Positions 17,015-24,681 of a stretch of DNA of 64,000 nt are shown here, one piece after another. Position numbers and translations under genes: made by a program. Source of the stretch: JANMZO01 sp031383405 (GTDB lineage: Bacteria > Actinomycetota > Acidimicrobiia > Acidimicrobiales > JANYDT01). Under the pieces are notes generated by a model, which saw only the letters and a list, made by a program, of their open reading frames with translations, was not told where the DNA came from and ran no database searches. Location of the stretch: assembly GCA_031383405.1 (NCBI GenBank), contig JANMZO010000145.1, positions 1 to 64,000 on the forward strand, written 5' to 3'. Position 1 is the first letter of the stretch. Each line of letters begins with the position of its first letter.

Positions 17015-17368
17015 GTGCCATTGCGTGCAGCGACCGGTCGGCTCCAAGGTCGTTCGTCGTTTTATCGGCTGCGAACCTCGGGCCAACGCATCCGTCGTGG
17101 CCCACTTTCGGCGACGGTGTTGCATACGGGCGAACCAGCCCGAATCGGGTTTGCCCTACCCGTCTCGCTCGGTAACGCCGTCGTCCGTAATCGTCTCCGA
17201 CGCCGCCTGCGCGCAATTGCCATGTCGAAGCAAGATCTTCCCAAGGCCGACATTGTGATCCGTCCCCACCCGGCTTGCGTGGCCCTTAGCTATAAGGGCC
17301 TCGAAGGGCTGTTCATCGAACTCATGGCCCAAGCCGTGGTTGCCCCATCTCCACGGCCGTCTCGATGA
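17015..17368 (+). CDS. rnpA: Ribonuclease P protein component
   Basis: A 117-residue basic protein that assists RNase P RNA in maturing tRNA 5' ends. The RNR signature is seen in NAVVRNRLRRRLRA, preceded by IGFALPVSLG, the usual P-protein strand order; the C-terminus has ADIVIRPHPA. The start is GTG at 17015, one base beyond the rpmH stop, so it is probably coupled to rpmH. Its stop overlaps the start of yidD (ATGA, 17365-17368). Confidence 0.93.
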   Translation: MPLRAATGRLQGRSSFYRLRTSGQRIRRGPLSATVLHTGEPARIGFALPVSLGNAVVRNRLRRRLRAIAMSKQDLPKADIVIRPHPACVALSYKGLEGLFIELMAQAVVAPSPRPSR

Positions 17369-17772
17369 GGACTTCCGAAGTGACAGGTTCAGGCGTTCCA
17401 GCTTCTGGTGGAACCGCGAATGATCGCGTGACGACTCAACCGACATTCCAAGGCTTGAACACGTCACCTGCCCAAGCGGAGTTTCAACCGGCTTCGAGCT
17501 GTTGCCGTGCCCCTCGGTCAGGTGCTTTTGGCTCAGGGGAAGCCCGCACCGGCATAGTCGAGCGCTTCCTCGTCGGTTGTATCCATGCGTACCAGGGCGT
17601 GCGGGCCGGTCGCCCTTCACCGTGCCGGTTTTTGCCATCGTGTTCCGCGTACGGCGAAGAGGCGATATCTGTGCATGGCCCCCTGCGTGGCTGTGTCCTG
17701 ACCCTTAGACGTATTGCCCGCTGTCGCCCGGGAGGCGGCTTCGGCGTTGACCTCGTTCCTCCCCGTTCCTAG
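17365..17772 (+). CDS. yidD: Membrane protein insertion efficiency factor YidD
   Basis: The conserved YidD core is in the C-terminal part: GCIHAYQGVRAGRPSPCRFL, then PSCSAYGEEAISVHGP and LRRIARCRPGGGFGVDLVP, with the three family cysteines. YidD is a small peripheral membrane protein assisting YidC-mediated insertion. The product is 135 residues because about 60 Ser/Ala/Gly-rich residues precede the core; YidD is normally 70-110. The ATG at 17365 is coupled to rnpA by ATGA; an internal start nearer the core is possible. Confidence 0.88.
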   Translation: MRTSEVTGSGVPASGGTANDRVTTQPTFQGLNTSPAQAEFQPASSCCRAPRSGAFGSGEARTGIVERFLVGCIHAYQGVRAGRPSPCRFLPSCSAYGEEAISVHGPLRGCVLTLRRIARCRPGGGFGVDLVPPRS

Positions 17773-17780
17773 GACATCAC

Positions 17781-18803
17781 ATGTTCGAGTTTCTTGCCGC
17801 CATCCTTTCCTTTTTTTACCAATTCACACACAGCTACGGGTTCTCAATCGTTCTGCTTACGGTGATCGTACGGTTGGTTCTGTTCCCGCTGACCGCAAAA
17901 CAGATGCGCTCGATGGCCTCGATGAGCCGGGTGCAACCGCAGATCAAGAAACTCCAGGCCGAATACAAAGACGACCGGCAAAAGCTCAACGAAGAGATGA
18001 TGAAGTTTTATAAGCAGGAGGGCATCAACCCGGCCGCCGGTTGCTTCCCTCTCCTCCTGCAACTCCCGGTGTTCTTCGGTCTGTTCCGGGTTATTCGCGG
18101 CCTTTCCTCCACCGGCCCCCTCTCCTTCCTCGGGGTTCGAGTTCCAAAACCTGATTACCTGGGGAAGGATTCCGAGATGTACCGGGCGATCGTTCGGTCC
18201 GGGGGACAACTGCTTTCGTGGGGCTTCGATCTCGCCCAGTCGGCGAGCGGGACCTGGGGTTCGTCCAAGGCGACCCCCTACCTGATCCTGGTCCTCGCCT
18301 ACGGAGCAAGTGGTTGGGTCCAGCAGAGCATGGCCAACAAACGCAATATGACCCAGGCGACGGGAACTGCGGCCCAAATGCAGCAGATCATGAAGATCTT
18401 CCCGCTGTTCATGGCGCTCTTTGCGTGGAGTATGCCTGCGGGCCTTGTCGTCTACTGGTTTGCGTCGAATCTCTGGACCATCGGTCAACAGGAGGTCTTG
18501 TACCGCACTATTCCGCGACACGATCCGAATGCGGTAATTGATGTCAAAGAAGACAAGCCGGACCAACTTGCGACGCCGGTGAAGGCCACCCCGGCTCCGG
18601 TGAGGCTCGGGGCAGCGAGTGGTGCAGTCAAGGTCAAAGCCCCTCTCGGTGCCGGCGCGTCGGGCCGACCGGGTAAAGCAATCACGAAAGACTCAGATCC
18701 GAGCCCCGCCAATGCGCCCCAAAAAGTGAAGCCCCCGGCCAAGGGAACGAAAACCCCCACGAGGAACATTCCTTCCTCGTCGGGTAAAAAGAAAGGACGT
18801 TAG
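17781..18803 (+). CDS. yidC: Membrane protein insertase YidC (Oxa1 family)
   Basis: A 340-residue membrane insertase. The first segment reads ILSFFYQFTHSYGFSIVLLT, then VRLVLFPLTAKQMRSM with the conserved Arg of the hydrophilic groove. A charged cytoplasmic hairpin (QIKKLQAEYKDDRQKLNEEM) is followed by GCFPLLLQLPVFFGLFRVIR and two further segments ending AGLVVYWFASNLWTIGQQ. It has the short Gram-positive form without a periplasmic domain and a basic, Pro/Lys-rich tail of about 75 residues that may contact the ribosome. It starts 8 bases after yidD. Confidence 0.96.
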   Translation: MFEFLAAILSFFYQFTHSYGFSIVLLTVIVRLVLFPLTAKQMRSMASMSRVQPQIKKLQAEYKDDRQKLNEEMMKFYKQEGINPAAGCFPLLLQLPVFFGLFRVIRGLSSTGPLSFLGVRVPKPDYLGKDSEMYRAIVRSGGQLLSWGFDLAQSASGTWGSSKATPYLILVLAYGASGWVQQSMANKRNMTQATGTAAQMQQIMKIFPLFMALFAWSMPAGLVVYWFASNLWTIGQQEVLYRTIPRHDPNAVIDVKEDKPDQLATPVKATPAPVRLGAASGAVKVKAPLGAGASGRPGKAITKDSDPSPANAPQKVKPPAKGTKTPTRNIPSSSGKKKGR

Positions 18804-18805
18804 AT

Positions 18806-19684
18806 ATGGAGTGGGTAGAGACCACGGGTAAGACGGTCGATGAGGCGGTCGAAGCTGCGCTTGATCAACTCGGCGTGGATCGCGCCGAAGCCGATATTGA
18901 GATTCTCGACGAAGCAAAGACCGGTTTGTTCGGTCGGGTCCGTTCTGAGGCCCGAATCCGGGCTCGCGTTGCTCGCGTCAAGCCACGCGCCAAAGACGAT
19001 CGACGCGAGCGCAAGACAAAACCCCCCGCTGAGGCGGTAGTCGCCTCCCGTCCTGTGGAAGGCGAGGGTACCGGAGCGGCGACACCCGCCAAACGAACTC
19101 GCTCCACCGCATCAAAGTCCGCGGTCGTCAAATCCCAAGCCCCAGTGCCCGGGGTCGTCCCACGGGCTAACCGCGAACCCAGACCACCCCGTGAGCCGCG
19201 CGCTCCCAGAGAGACGAGTGCCATGCCAAGCCAGGAAGTTTCAGAAGCTGGGGAGAAGTTCCTCAACGGGTTGGTGAACGCCTTCGGGCTTGTCGGTACC
19301 GTGACCACCCATACGGTGGGCGATGGCATCACGGAGTTTCGAATCAGCGGCCCCGACCTGGGCGTGATGATCGGCCCGAAAGCGCAGACGCTGACGGCAA
19401 TTCAGGACCTTCTGCGGACGGTCGTTTACTACCAGGTTGACGGAGATGCCGGTCGTCTCCTCCTCGATGTTGGTGGTTACCGGGAACGTCGGCGTCAGGC
19501 TTTGGAGGAGTTCACGAAGAAAGTGGCGGCAGATGTGTTGGCCAGCGGCCAATCCCGTGCCCTGGAGCCGATGAGTCCCGCGGATCGCAAGGTCGTTCAT
19601 GATACCGCCGGTGGTATCGATGGAATCGTGTCGCTGTCGGAAGGCGAAGATACCGCCCGCAGGGTCGTGCTCTCTCTCGGCTGA
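18806..19684 (+). CDS. jag: Jag/KhpB RNA-binding protein
   Basis: This 292-residue protein has three parts: an N-terminal Jag_N domain (VETTGKTVDEAVEAALDQLG, then EAKTGLFGR), a long Arg/Pro/Ala-rich linker (about residues 55-140), and a C-terminal KH domain (LGVMIGPKAQTLTAIQDLL, GPKA instead of the usual GKRG loop) followed by an R3H domain (SRALEPMSPADRKVVHD). KhpB proteins bind RNA and affect cell division and elongation in Gram-positives. It begins 2 bases after the yidC stop, the usual order. Confidence 0.92.
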   Translation: MEWVETTGKTVDEAVEAALDQLGVDRAEADIEILDEAKTGLFGRVRSEARIRARVARVKPRAKDDRRERKTKPPAEAVVASRPVEGEGTGAATPAKRTRSTASKSAVVKSQAPVPGVVPRANREPRPPREPRAPRETSAMPSQEVSEAGEKFLNGLVNAFGLVGTVTTHTVGDGITEFRISGPDLGVMIGPKAQTLTAIQDLLRTVVYYQVDGDAGRLLLDVGGYRERRRQALEEFTKKVAADVLASGQSRALEPMSPADRKVVHDTAGGIDGIVSLSEGEDTARRVVLSLG

Positions 19685-19727
19685 AAGCGCACAGCAGGCT
19701 GGCCCGGTCGACTTGGATGGGATAGAA

Positions 19728-19859
19728 CTGATCCGAAAATGGCGGGTACCAATTTTCACGTCCTCGAGACGTCCGTGCCACCGGACAAAAAGACTGATCT
19801 GAAAATGGCCACCAATTTTCACGTCCTCGAGACGTCCGTGCCACCGGACAAAAAGATTG
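19728..19859 (+). repeat. 66-bp dispersed repeat, two tandem units (copy A)
   Basis: Units at 19728-19793 and 19794-19859 lie between jag and rsmG. Each has the core ACGTCCTCGAGACGTCCGTG, then CCACCGGACAAAAAGA; GTCCG...CGGAC can pair as a 5-bp stem. The same unit recurs at 28810-28941 (inverted) and 57515-57580. Relative to the gene just upstream, all copies have one orientation. The second unit differs from the first by a few bases near its start. Confidence 0.9.
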
Positions 19860-19927
19860 AGGGGTGATCGGCTCCTACTTCAGAATTTCAACACGAGCGG
19901 CTGTCCTTTGACCATCGGAGATAGAAC

Positions 19928-20551
19928 ATGATGAACGTCCGGGAAGCCCTTAGCGTCTCCCGGACGCTCGGCTTTTTGGGCCCAGGGCCCGTCGACGACC
20001 ATTTGGATCATGCTGCGGGCTTTCGTGCGGCAATACTGCGCGCTTCTGACACTCTGAACACGGTCCCGATGCGATGTGTCGATCTGGGAACGGGTGGCGG
20101 TGTACCCGGATTGCCACTCATGCTCGATTTTCCCGAAACAACGTGGGTATTTCTTGACAGTAGTGAAAAGCGAATGGCCGTGGTTCAGCAGTTGCTCGGT
20201 GAGTTGGGTCTCGAGAGTCGCTGCACCATTTATACCGGACGAGCAGAGGAGCTGGCGCGTGACCAGAAGCTTCGAGGGTGGGCGGATGTGGTGGTGGCCC
20301 GGGGCTTCGCCGGCCCGGCCGTGACTGCGGAGTGCGCGGCTCCGCTGCTCTCGGTCGGTGGAATCTTCATCAGTAGCGAGCCGCCGGCCGAGACGAATCG
20401 ATGGAGTGCTGAAGGACTCGCGGAACTGGGACTTCACGAACTGCTGCGTTTGCAGGATCCCTTTCGTTTCTTTGTCGCAGAACAAACTCGCTCATGCCCA
20501 GCTCGGTATCCGCGTCGGGTTGGGATCCCAGGAAAGCGACCGCTTTTTTAG
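19928..20551 (+). CDS. rsmG: 16S rRNA (guanine527-N7)-methyltransferase
   Basis: A 207-residue SAM-dependent methyltransferase that modifies G527 of 16S rRNA. Motif I reads CVDLGTGGGVPGLPLML, followed by WVFLDSSEKRMAVVQQLL (acidic SAM-ribose contact) and ADVVVARGFAGPA, the family R-[GA]-[FL] motif. It sits in the standard place between jag and parA. The C-terminus ends in a short basic stretch right where a 7-bp tandem repeat begins. Confidence 0.95.
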   Translation: MMNVREALSVSRTLGFLGPGPVDDHLDHAAGFRAAILRASDTLNTVPMRCVDLGTGGGVPGLPLMLDFPETTWVFLDSSEKRMAVVQQLLGELGLESRCTIYTGRAEELARDQKLRGWADVVVARGFAGPAVTAECAAPLLSVGGIFISSEPPAETNRWSAEGLAELGLHELLRLQDPFRFFVAEQTRSCPARYPRRVGIPGKRPLF

Positions 20552-20578
20552 AAGCCGGAAGCCGGAAGCCGGAAGCCG
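20551..20578. repeat. 7-bp tandem repeat (4 units)
   Basis: GAAGCCG is repeated four times directly after the rsmG stop, in the spacer before the parS sites. No function is visible. Confidence 0.8.
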
Positions 20579-20670
20579 GAAAACACGGTGTCTCTGGTCT
20601 GGTTGTTCGCTTTGCAAAGGGTCCCTGTTGGAGGCGGTGCGGACGTTGTAAGAACGGGGTCCGTTGCAAC

Positions 20671-20684
20671 GTTCCACGTGAAAC
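20671..20684. promoter_or_regulatory. parS site (one mismatch)
   Basis: GTTCCACGTGAAAC matches the ParB-binding palindrome GTTTCACGTGAAAC at 13 of 14 positions. It lies 90 bp from a perfect site and upstream of parA. Confidence 0.8.
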
Positions 20685-20773
20685 CTCGCTGATCCTGCGC
20701 ACTCAACATCAAGATTGCCGGTGATTCCCAAGTTGTCTCGAGTATTGTCGGCGTTCCGGCAAAAACGCTCCTG

Positions 20774-20787
20774 GTTTCACGTGAAAC
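20774..20787. promoter_or_regulatory. parS site (perfect)
   Basis: GTTTCACGTGAAAC is the perfect 14-bp ParB loading palindrome, 55 bp before the parA start. ParB bound here would load onto origin-proximal DNA for segregation and may autoregulate parAB. Confidence 0.93.
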
Positions 20788-20842
20788 GTTGGAAGGAACT
20801 GTCGAGGGTCCTTGACTTGTCGCTTGTGAGCAAGGACGATGG

Positions 20843-21703
20843 ATGAACCAGCCACAGAATCCGGAGTCTGCTTTGAACAGCCCTGAAGATACGGATTTGC
20901 GGACGAACGTTGGCTTCGCCCGACCTTTTCCACGAACCATCGCGATTGCGAACCAGAAGGGCGGCGTCGGTAAGACGACCACCGCTGTGAACCTGAGCGC
21001 GTCGCTGGCCGATCTCGGCTACCGCGTGCTGGTCATCGACCTCGACCCGCAGGGTAATGCCACCACTGCGCTGGGGGTAAACGCGCGAAGTCTCAAGTAT
21101 TCGATCTACGACGTGCTGATGCAAGACGCACCGATGGAGGACGCAGTCGAAGCGACGTCCATTCAGAATCTGTTCCTGACGCCAACGACGATTGACCTGG
21201 CAGGCGCAGAGATCGAGCTGGTTCCTGCATTCAGTCGCGAGCTGAAATTGCGTCGAGCGATTGCGAAGGTGATCGACGACTTTGATTTCGTGGTCATCGA
21301 CTGCCCACCGTCCTTGGGGCTTCTCACGATCAATGCCCTCGCCGCCGCGTCGGAGATAATCGTGCCGATACAATGCGAGTACTTTGCGCTCGAGGGTCTG
21401 GGGCAGTTGCTGCGCAACGTCAACCTGGTGCAGGCCAACTTGAATCCGACGTTGGAAATTAGTGCGATCATCCTGACGATGTACGACGCCCGTACGAAGC
21501 TTGCGGACCAGGTAACCAAAGAAATCCGTTCGCACTTCGGAGAGCGGGTCTGCAAGAACATCGTTCCGCGCAGCGTTCGGCTTTCCGAGGCCCCATCATT
21601 CGGGCAACCAATTACGGTGTTCGATCCAACATCTCGCGGTGCGGTGGCGTACCGTGGACTCGCAAAGGAGATCAGTGGTGGTGCGCCAAAGCGGACTGGG
21701 TAG
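20843..21703 (+). CDS. parA: Chromosome partitioning ATPase ParA
   Basis: A 286-residue Walker-type ATPase that forms nucleoid-bound dimers and moves ParB-parS complexes apart. The deviant Walker A motif is NQKGGVGKTTTAVNLSASLA (residues 38-57, signature Lys in KGGVGKTT), followed by VLVIDLDPQGNATTALG and FVVIDCPPSLGLLTINAL. The N-terminal 28 residues are acidic and variable. Two parS sites precede the gene, and parB overlaps its 3' end. Confidence 0.97.
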   Translation: MNQPQNPESALNSPEDTDLRTNVGFARPFPRTIAIANQKGGVGKTTTAVNLSASLADLGYRVLVIDLDPQGNATTALGVNARSLKYSIYDVLMQDAPMEDAVEATSIQNLFLTPTTIDLAGAEIELVPAFSRELKLRRAIAKVIDDFDFVVIDCPPSLGLLTINALAAASEIIVPIQCEYFALEGLGQLLRNVNLVQANLNPTLEISAIILTMYDARTKLADQVTKEIRSHFGERVCKNIVPRSVRLSEAPSFGQPITVFDPTSRGAVAYRGLAKEISGGAPKRTG

Positions 21704-22643
21704 AGGACTCGGAGCATTGCTTCCGGCGGGAGATCTAGATCTCACCGTCGCAGGTAGCTCGGGTCTGCAAACGCCTTCGGGTGCTCGATTGCTGGAGATT
21801 CCGCTCTCGGAAATCCGGCCGAACTCCTACCAACCCCGGTCGGTGTTCGACGATGAGGGAATCGCGTCCCTGGCGGCCTCGATACTGGAGCTTGGCGTTC
21901 TTCAACCGATTCTGGTCCGCCCGGGCGAGGATGGTTCATACGAGCTCATTGCCGGCGAGCGGCGTTGGAGGGCCGCTCGTCGAGCCGGACTTGCCACTAT
22001 TCCGGCGATCGTCAAAGCGGCTGATGACAACGGAGCTCTTGAGGAGGCTCTGGTCGAGAACCTCCACCGGGTCGACCTCAACGCCCTCGACGAAGCGGCG
22101 GCCTACCAACAGTTGGTCGACGATTTCCATCTCACACATGATCAAATCGCGCAACGAGTCGGTAAGAGTCGGGCTGCAGTCACCAACACCCTTCGGCTTT
22201 TTCAGCTTTCCCCCTCGATACAGCGCATGGTGCTTGATGCGAATCTTTCGCCGGGACATGCGCGAGCCCTACTCGGAACTGACGATAAGTCGTTTCAGGA
22301 GGCCCTCGCTCGTCGCTCTGTAGTAGAAGGATTGTCGGTTCGAGCAGTGGAAGAAGCGGTTCGGATGCGAACCAGTGGAAGCACAAGCGCGGGCAAGTCC
22401 TCGTCGGCAGTAGTACCTTCGACGCAGCGAGCAGATCGGCCGGTCGGACTCATCGAGTTGGAACATATTCTCGCCGACGTTCTCGGAACGCGGGTGGCAA
22501 TCGACATGGTGCCGAACAAAAAGGGGAAGTTGGTTGTGGAGTTTGCCGACCTGAACGATCTTGAGCGGATTTTTCGGATCATGACCGCATCAAGCACCTT
22601 CCCTTCAGCGAGCGTCCAGGCTGGTGACGACGATCCGGTGTAA
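21678..22643 (+). CDS. parB: Chromosome partitioning protein ParB
   Basis: A 321-residue CTP-dependent clamp protein that binds parS. It opens VRQSGLGRGLGALLP, the ParA-stimulating N-terminus. The CTP-binding/ParB-N domain has LEIPLSEIRPNSYQPR and ELIAGERRWRAARRAG, followed by ENLHRVDLNALDEAAAYQQL. The helix-turn-helix is TQDQ-like (LTHDQIAQRVGKSRAAVTNTL), and the C-terminal dimer domain ends in ADLNDLERIFRIM. The start is one of three consecutive GTG codons at 21675-21683; 21678 is 7 bases after GGAG. It overlaps parA by 26 bases. Confidence 0.96.
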   Translation: MVRQSGLGRGLGALLPAGDLDLTVAGSSGLQTPSGARLLEIPLSEIRPNSYQPRSVFDDEGIASLAASILELGVLQPILVRPGEDGSYELIAGERRWRAARRAGLATIPAIVKAADDNGALEEALVENLHRVDLNALDEAAAYQQLVDDFHLTHDQIAQRVGKSRAAVTNTLRLFQLSPSIQRMVLDANLSPGHARALLGTDDKSFQEALARRSVVEGLSVRAVEEAVRMRTSGSTSAGKSSSAVVPSTQRADRPVGLIELEHILADVLGTRVAIDMVPNKKGKLVVEFADLNDLERIFRIMTASSTFPSASVQAGDDDPV

Positions 22644-22700
22644 CTGTCCCGGCAACGCTTTGGTGGATGTCGAACGATCCAAATAGAGGCCGGAAAAGAA

Positions 22701-22726
22701 CATGGGACCGCCTCGGCGGTCCCATG
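22701..22726. terminator. Bidirectional terminator between parB and trxA
   Basis: CATGGGACCGCC and GGCGGTCCCATG form a 12-bp perfect stem with a 2-base loop between the convergent parB and trxA genes. The run ATTTGGAT follows on the plus strand; T-richness is modest. Confidence 0.75.
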
Positions 22727-22821
22727 ATTTGGATCCCATGATTCGCTTGATATTTCCTCACCGCACCGGCACGGTCGTTCAGCGAGGGTGGTTCTAGGGG
22801 GTGGTCCTGGACCATGCGGTG

Positions 22822-23157
22822 TTATAGGTGAGACTCAAGTTCGTTCATCAACTGCATCTTGCCCTTTGCGCCAACTGTGCGCTGAACAAGCTCGCCATCT
22901 TTGAAGAGCAGGAGGGTGGGAATGCTCATGACGTCGAAACGGCGCGCAATGTCAGGGTTTTCGTCGATGTTGAGCTTGGCTATCGTCAGTCGGCCTTTCT
23001 GGTCCTTGGCAATCTCTTCCAGGACCGGAGCGATCATCTTGCACGGACCGCACCATTCGGCCCAAAAGTCTACGAGCACTGGCGTCGACGACGCGCCGAC
23101 CTGCTCATCAAATGTTGCATCGGACAGGGTGAGAATTCCCTCAGCCATTCGAGTCAC
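22822..23157 (-). CDS. trxA: Thioredoxin
   Basis: A 111-residue cytoplasmic disulfide reductase. The active site is FWAEWCGPCKMIAPVLEEIA (Cys36, Cys39), with the cis-Pro in VMSIPTLLLFKDG. It receives electrons from the adjacent trxB product. The GTG at 23157 has AAGGGA just upstream; ATG at 23148 is an alternative. The sigma/anti-sigma/trxB/trxA order is the mycobacterial sigM-region order. Confidence 0.97.
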   Translation of the reverse strand: MTRMAEGILTLSDATFDEQVGASSTPVLVDFWAEWCGPCKMIAPVLEEIAKDQKGRLTIAKLNIDENPDIARRFDVMSIPTLLLFKDGELVQRTVGAKGKMQLMNELESHL

Positions 23158-23258
23158 TTTCCCTTCGTTGAAAGACGATCAGTACAACCGGTTGGTTCGG
23201 AACAACATTCCCGATCGAACGGGGAAGGTGTGGTTAGCAGTGCGTGGTCAGAGTGCGG

Positions 23259-24212
23259 TCACGCAGCGTGAATATTCGTTTCAAGCCAGCGCTCTGCGTC
23301 GATGGCCGCCGAACAGCCTGACCCAGCCGCAGTGATGGCTTGTCGGTAGGTGTGGTCCTGCACATCGCCGCAGGCAAATACCCCTTCGATGTTGGTGCGG
23401 GTGGACTTACCTTCAGTGGTGATGTAGCCGTTCTCGTCGAGGGTGATTACTCCTTTGAAGAGGTCGGTGTTCGGAGAGTGCCCGATAGCGACAAACAGGC
23501 CGGTGACGGCGAGCGTTGACTGCACCCCTGTCTTGAGATTCTCCACGATGGCGCTCTCAAGTTTGGAGTCGCCGGCCAGATCCACCACCTTGGAATCCCA
23601 CAGGAACTCAATTTTCGGGTTCGCGAACGCTCGGTCCTGCATGATCTTGGATGCCCGAAGCGTGTCTCGACGGTGGATAATCGTGACTTTGTTCGCGAAC
23701 TTCGTCAAAAACGTGGCCTCCTCGAGCGCTGAGTCGCCTCCGCCGACCACGGCGATGTCATGACCGCGGAAGAAGAATCCATCGCACGTGGCGCACGTAG
23801 AGAGGCCGTGGCCGAGAAGTCGCTCTTCGGCGGGCAGATTTAGCATTAGTGACTTGGCTCCGGTGGAGATGATGACCGCATGGGCCTCGTAGAGATCATC
23901 GCCGACCCATACCCGTTTGGGGATACTGGCGAGGTCGACCCGGGTCACCTTTGCGGTGAGGAACTCGGCGCCGAAGCGGGCGGCCTGAGCTCTCATCGTC
24001 ATCATCAGTTCGGGGCCCTGAATACCGTGCTCAAAGCCGGGAAAGTTTTCAACTTCGGTGGTCAGCATGAGCTGACCACCCGGTTGGTCGCCGGTGGAGG
24101 AGATTTCCCCTTCGATCACCAAGGGAGCCAGGTTGGCTCGAGCGGTGTAGATGGCAGCCGTGAGCCCTGCTGGGCCGGAACCGACGACGATTACATTGCA
24201 GGTCTGTGACAT
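23259..24212 (-). CDS. trxB: Thioredoxin reductase
   Basis: This 317-residue FAD/NADPH enzyme reduces thioredoxin. It has the FAD motif VVGSGPAGLTAAIYTARA at residues 10-27, the redox pair C140-A-T-C143 in STCATCDGFFFRG, the NADPH motif AVVGGGDSALEEA, and the C-terminal FAD motif GVFACGDVQDHTYRQAITAA. Length is typical. It lies about 100 bases upstream of trxA and probably forms one transcription unit with it. Confidence 0.98.
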   Translation of the reverse strand: MSQTCNVIVVGSGPAGLTAAIYTARANLAPLVIEGEISSTGDQPGGQLMLTTEVENFPGFEHGIQGPELMMTMRAQAARFGAEFLTAKVTRVDLASIPKRVWVGDDLYEAHAVIISTGAKSLMLNLPAEERLLGHGLSTCATCDGFFFRGHDIAVVGGGDSALEEATFLTKFANKVTIIHRRDTLRASKIMQDRAFANPKIEFLWDSKVVDLAGDSKLESAIVENLKTGVQSTLAVTGLFVAIGHSPNTDLFKGVITLDENGYITTEGKSTRTNIEGVFACGDVQDHTYRQAITAAGSGCSAAIDAERWLETNIHAA

Positions 24213-24272
24213 GGCGTCCCTCGAAGAGCGTTCTGCCCGAAGTTGTTACGGGCCTTGATTAGTTGAACAGGT

Positions 24273-24581
24273 TCAGGACTGTGGCTTGTGGCGTTTGCGC
24301 CACGCCCACAGCCCCGCCAGCATCAACACCGAACCCATGATGAAATATGCCAGCCAGACTCCCTGTGGAAGATAGGCGTCGACAAGACGCACCCCCCCGA
24401 TCGTGAACAGCAACAACATGGTGACGGCGAGCCCTGCGGCCAGCATTCCGAACACGATCGTCTGCACGATCTTGAGAAGCGGTTCGGAGGTTCTGCTGCG
24501 AATCGCGTCGATGATGCCTTCGAGCGAGTCGAGTGCTTGAGAAACCCAATCTTTTTCCGCAGCCGGTTCTTCCTGGTTCAC
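24273..24581 (-). CDS. Two-TM hypothetical membrane protein
   Basis: From a GTG at 24581 the product has 102 residues: an acidic, amphipathic start (EEPAAEKDWVSQALDSLEGI), then two hydrophobic segments (LLKIVQTIVFGMLAAGLAVT continuing to LLLFTIGGV, and WLAYFIMGSVLMLAGLWAW) and a basic C-terminus RKRHKPQS. No catalytic motif is visible. The frame is open further upstream (to 24728), but that part is not membrane-like and overlaps the anti-sigma gene end. Position between the anti-sigma gene and trxB is its only functional hint. Confidence 0.6.
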   Translation of the reverse strand: MNQEEPAAEKDWVSQALDSLEGIIDAIRSRTSEPLLKIVQTIVFGMLAAGLAVTMLLLFTIGGVRLVDAYLPQGVWLAYFIMGSVLMLAGLWAWRKRHKPQS

Positions 24582-24681
24582 GTCGGTTAGGTTAGCGCTC
24601 CGATGGGTCGAACGATCTACGCGCGGTGAGGCGTCTTGGCGGGGATGAGCGTGAACGGTTACTCGGAAGCGTTGTGGAGGC

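Noticed and set aside
19728..19859. Possible CRISPR array
   Set aside because: Units are directly adjacent without variable spacers, number two at most and are dispersed; no cas genes are present.
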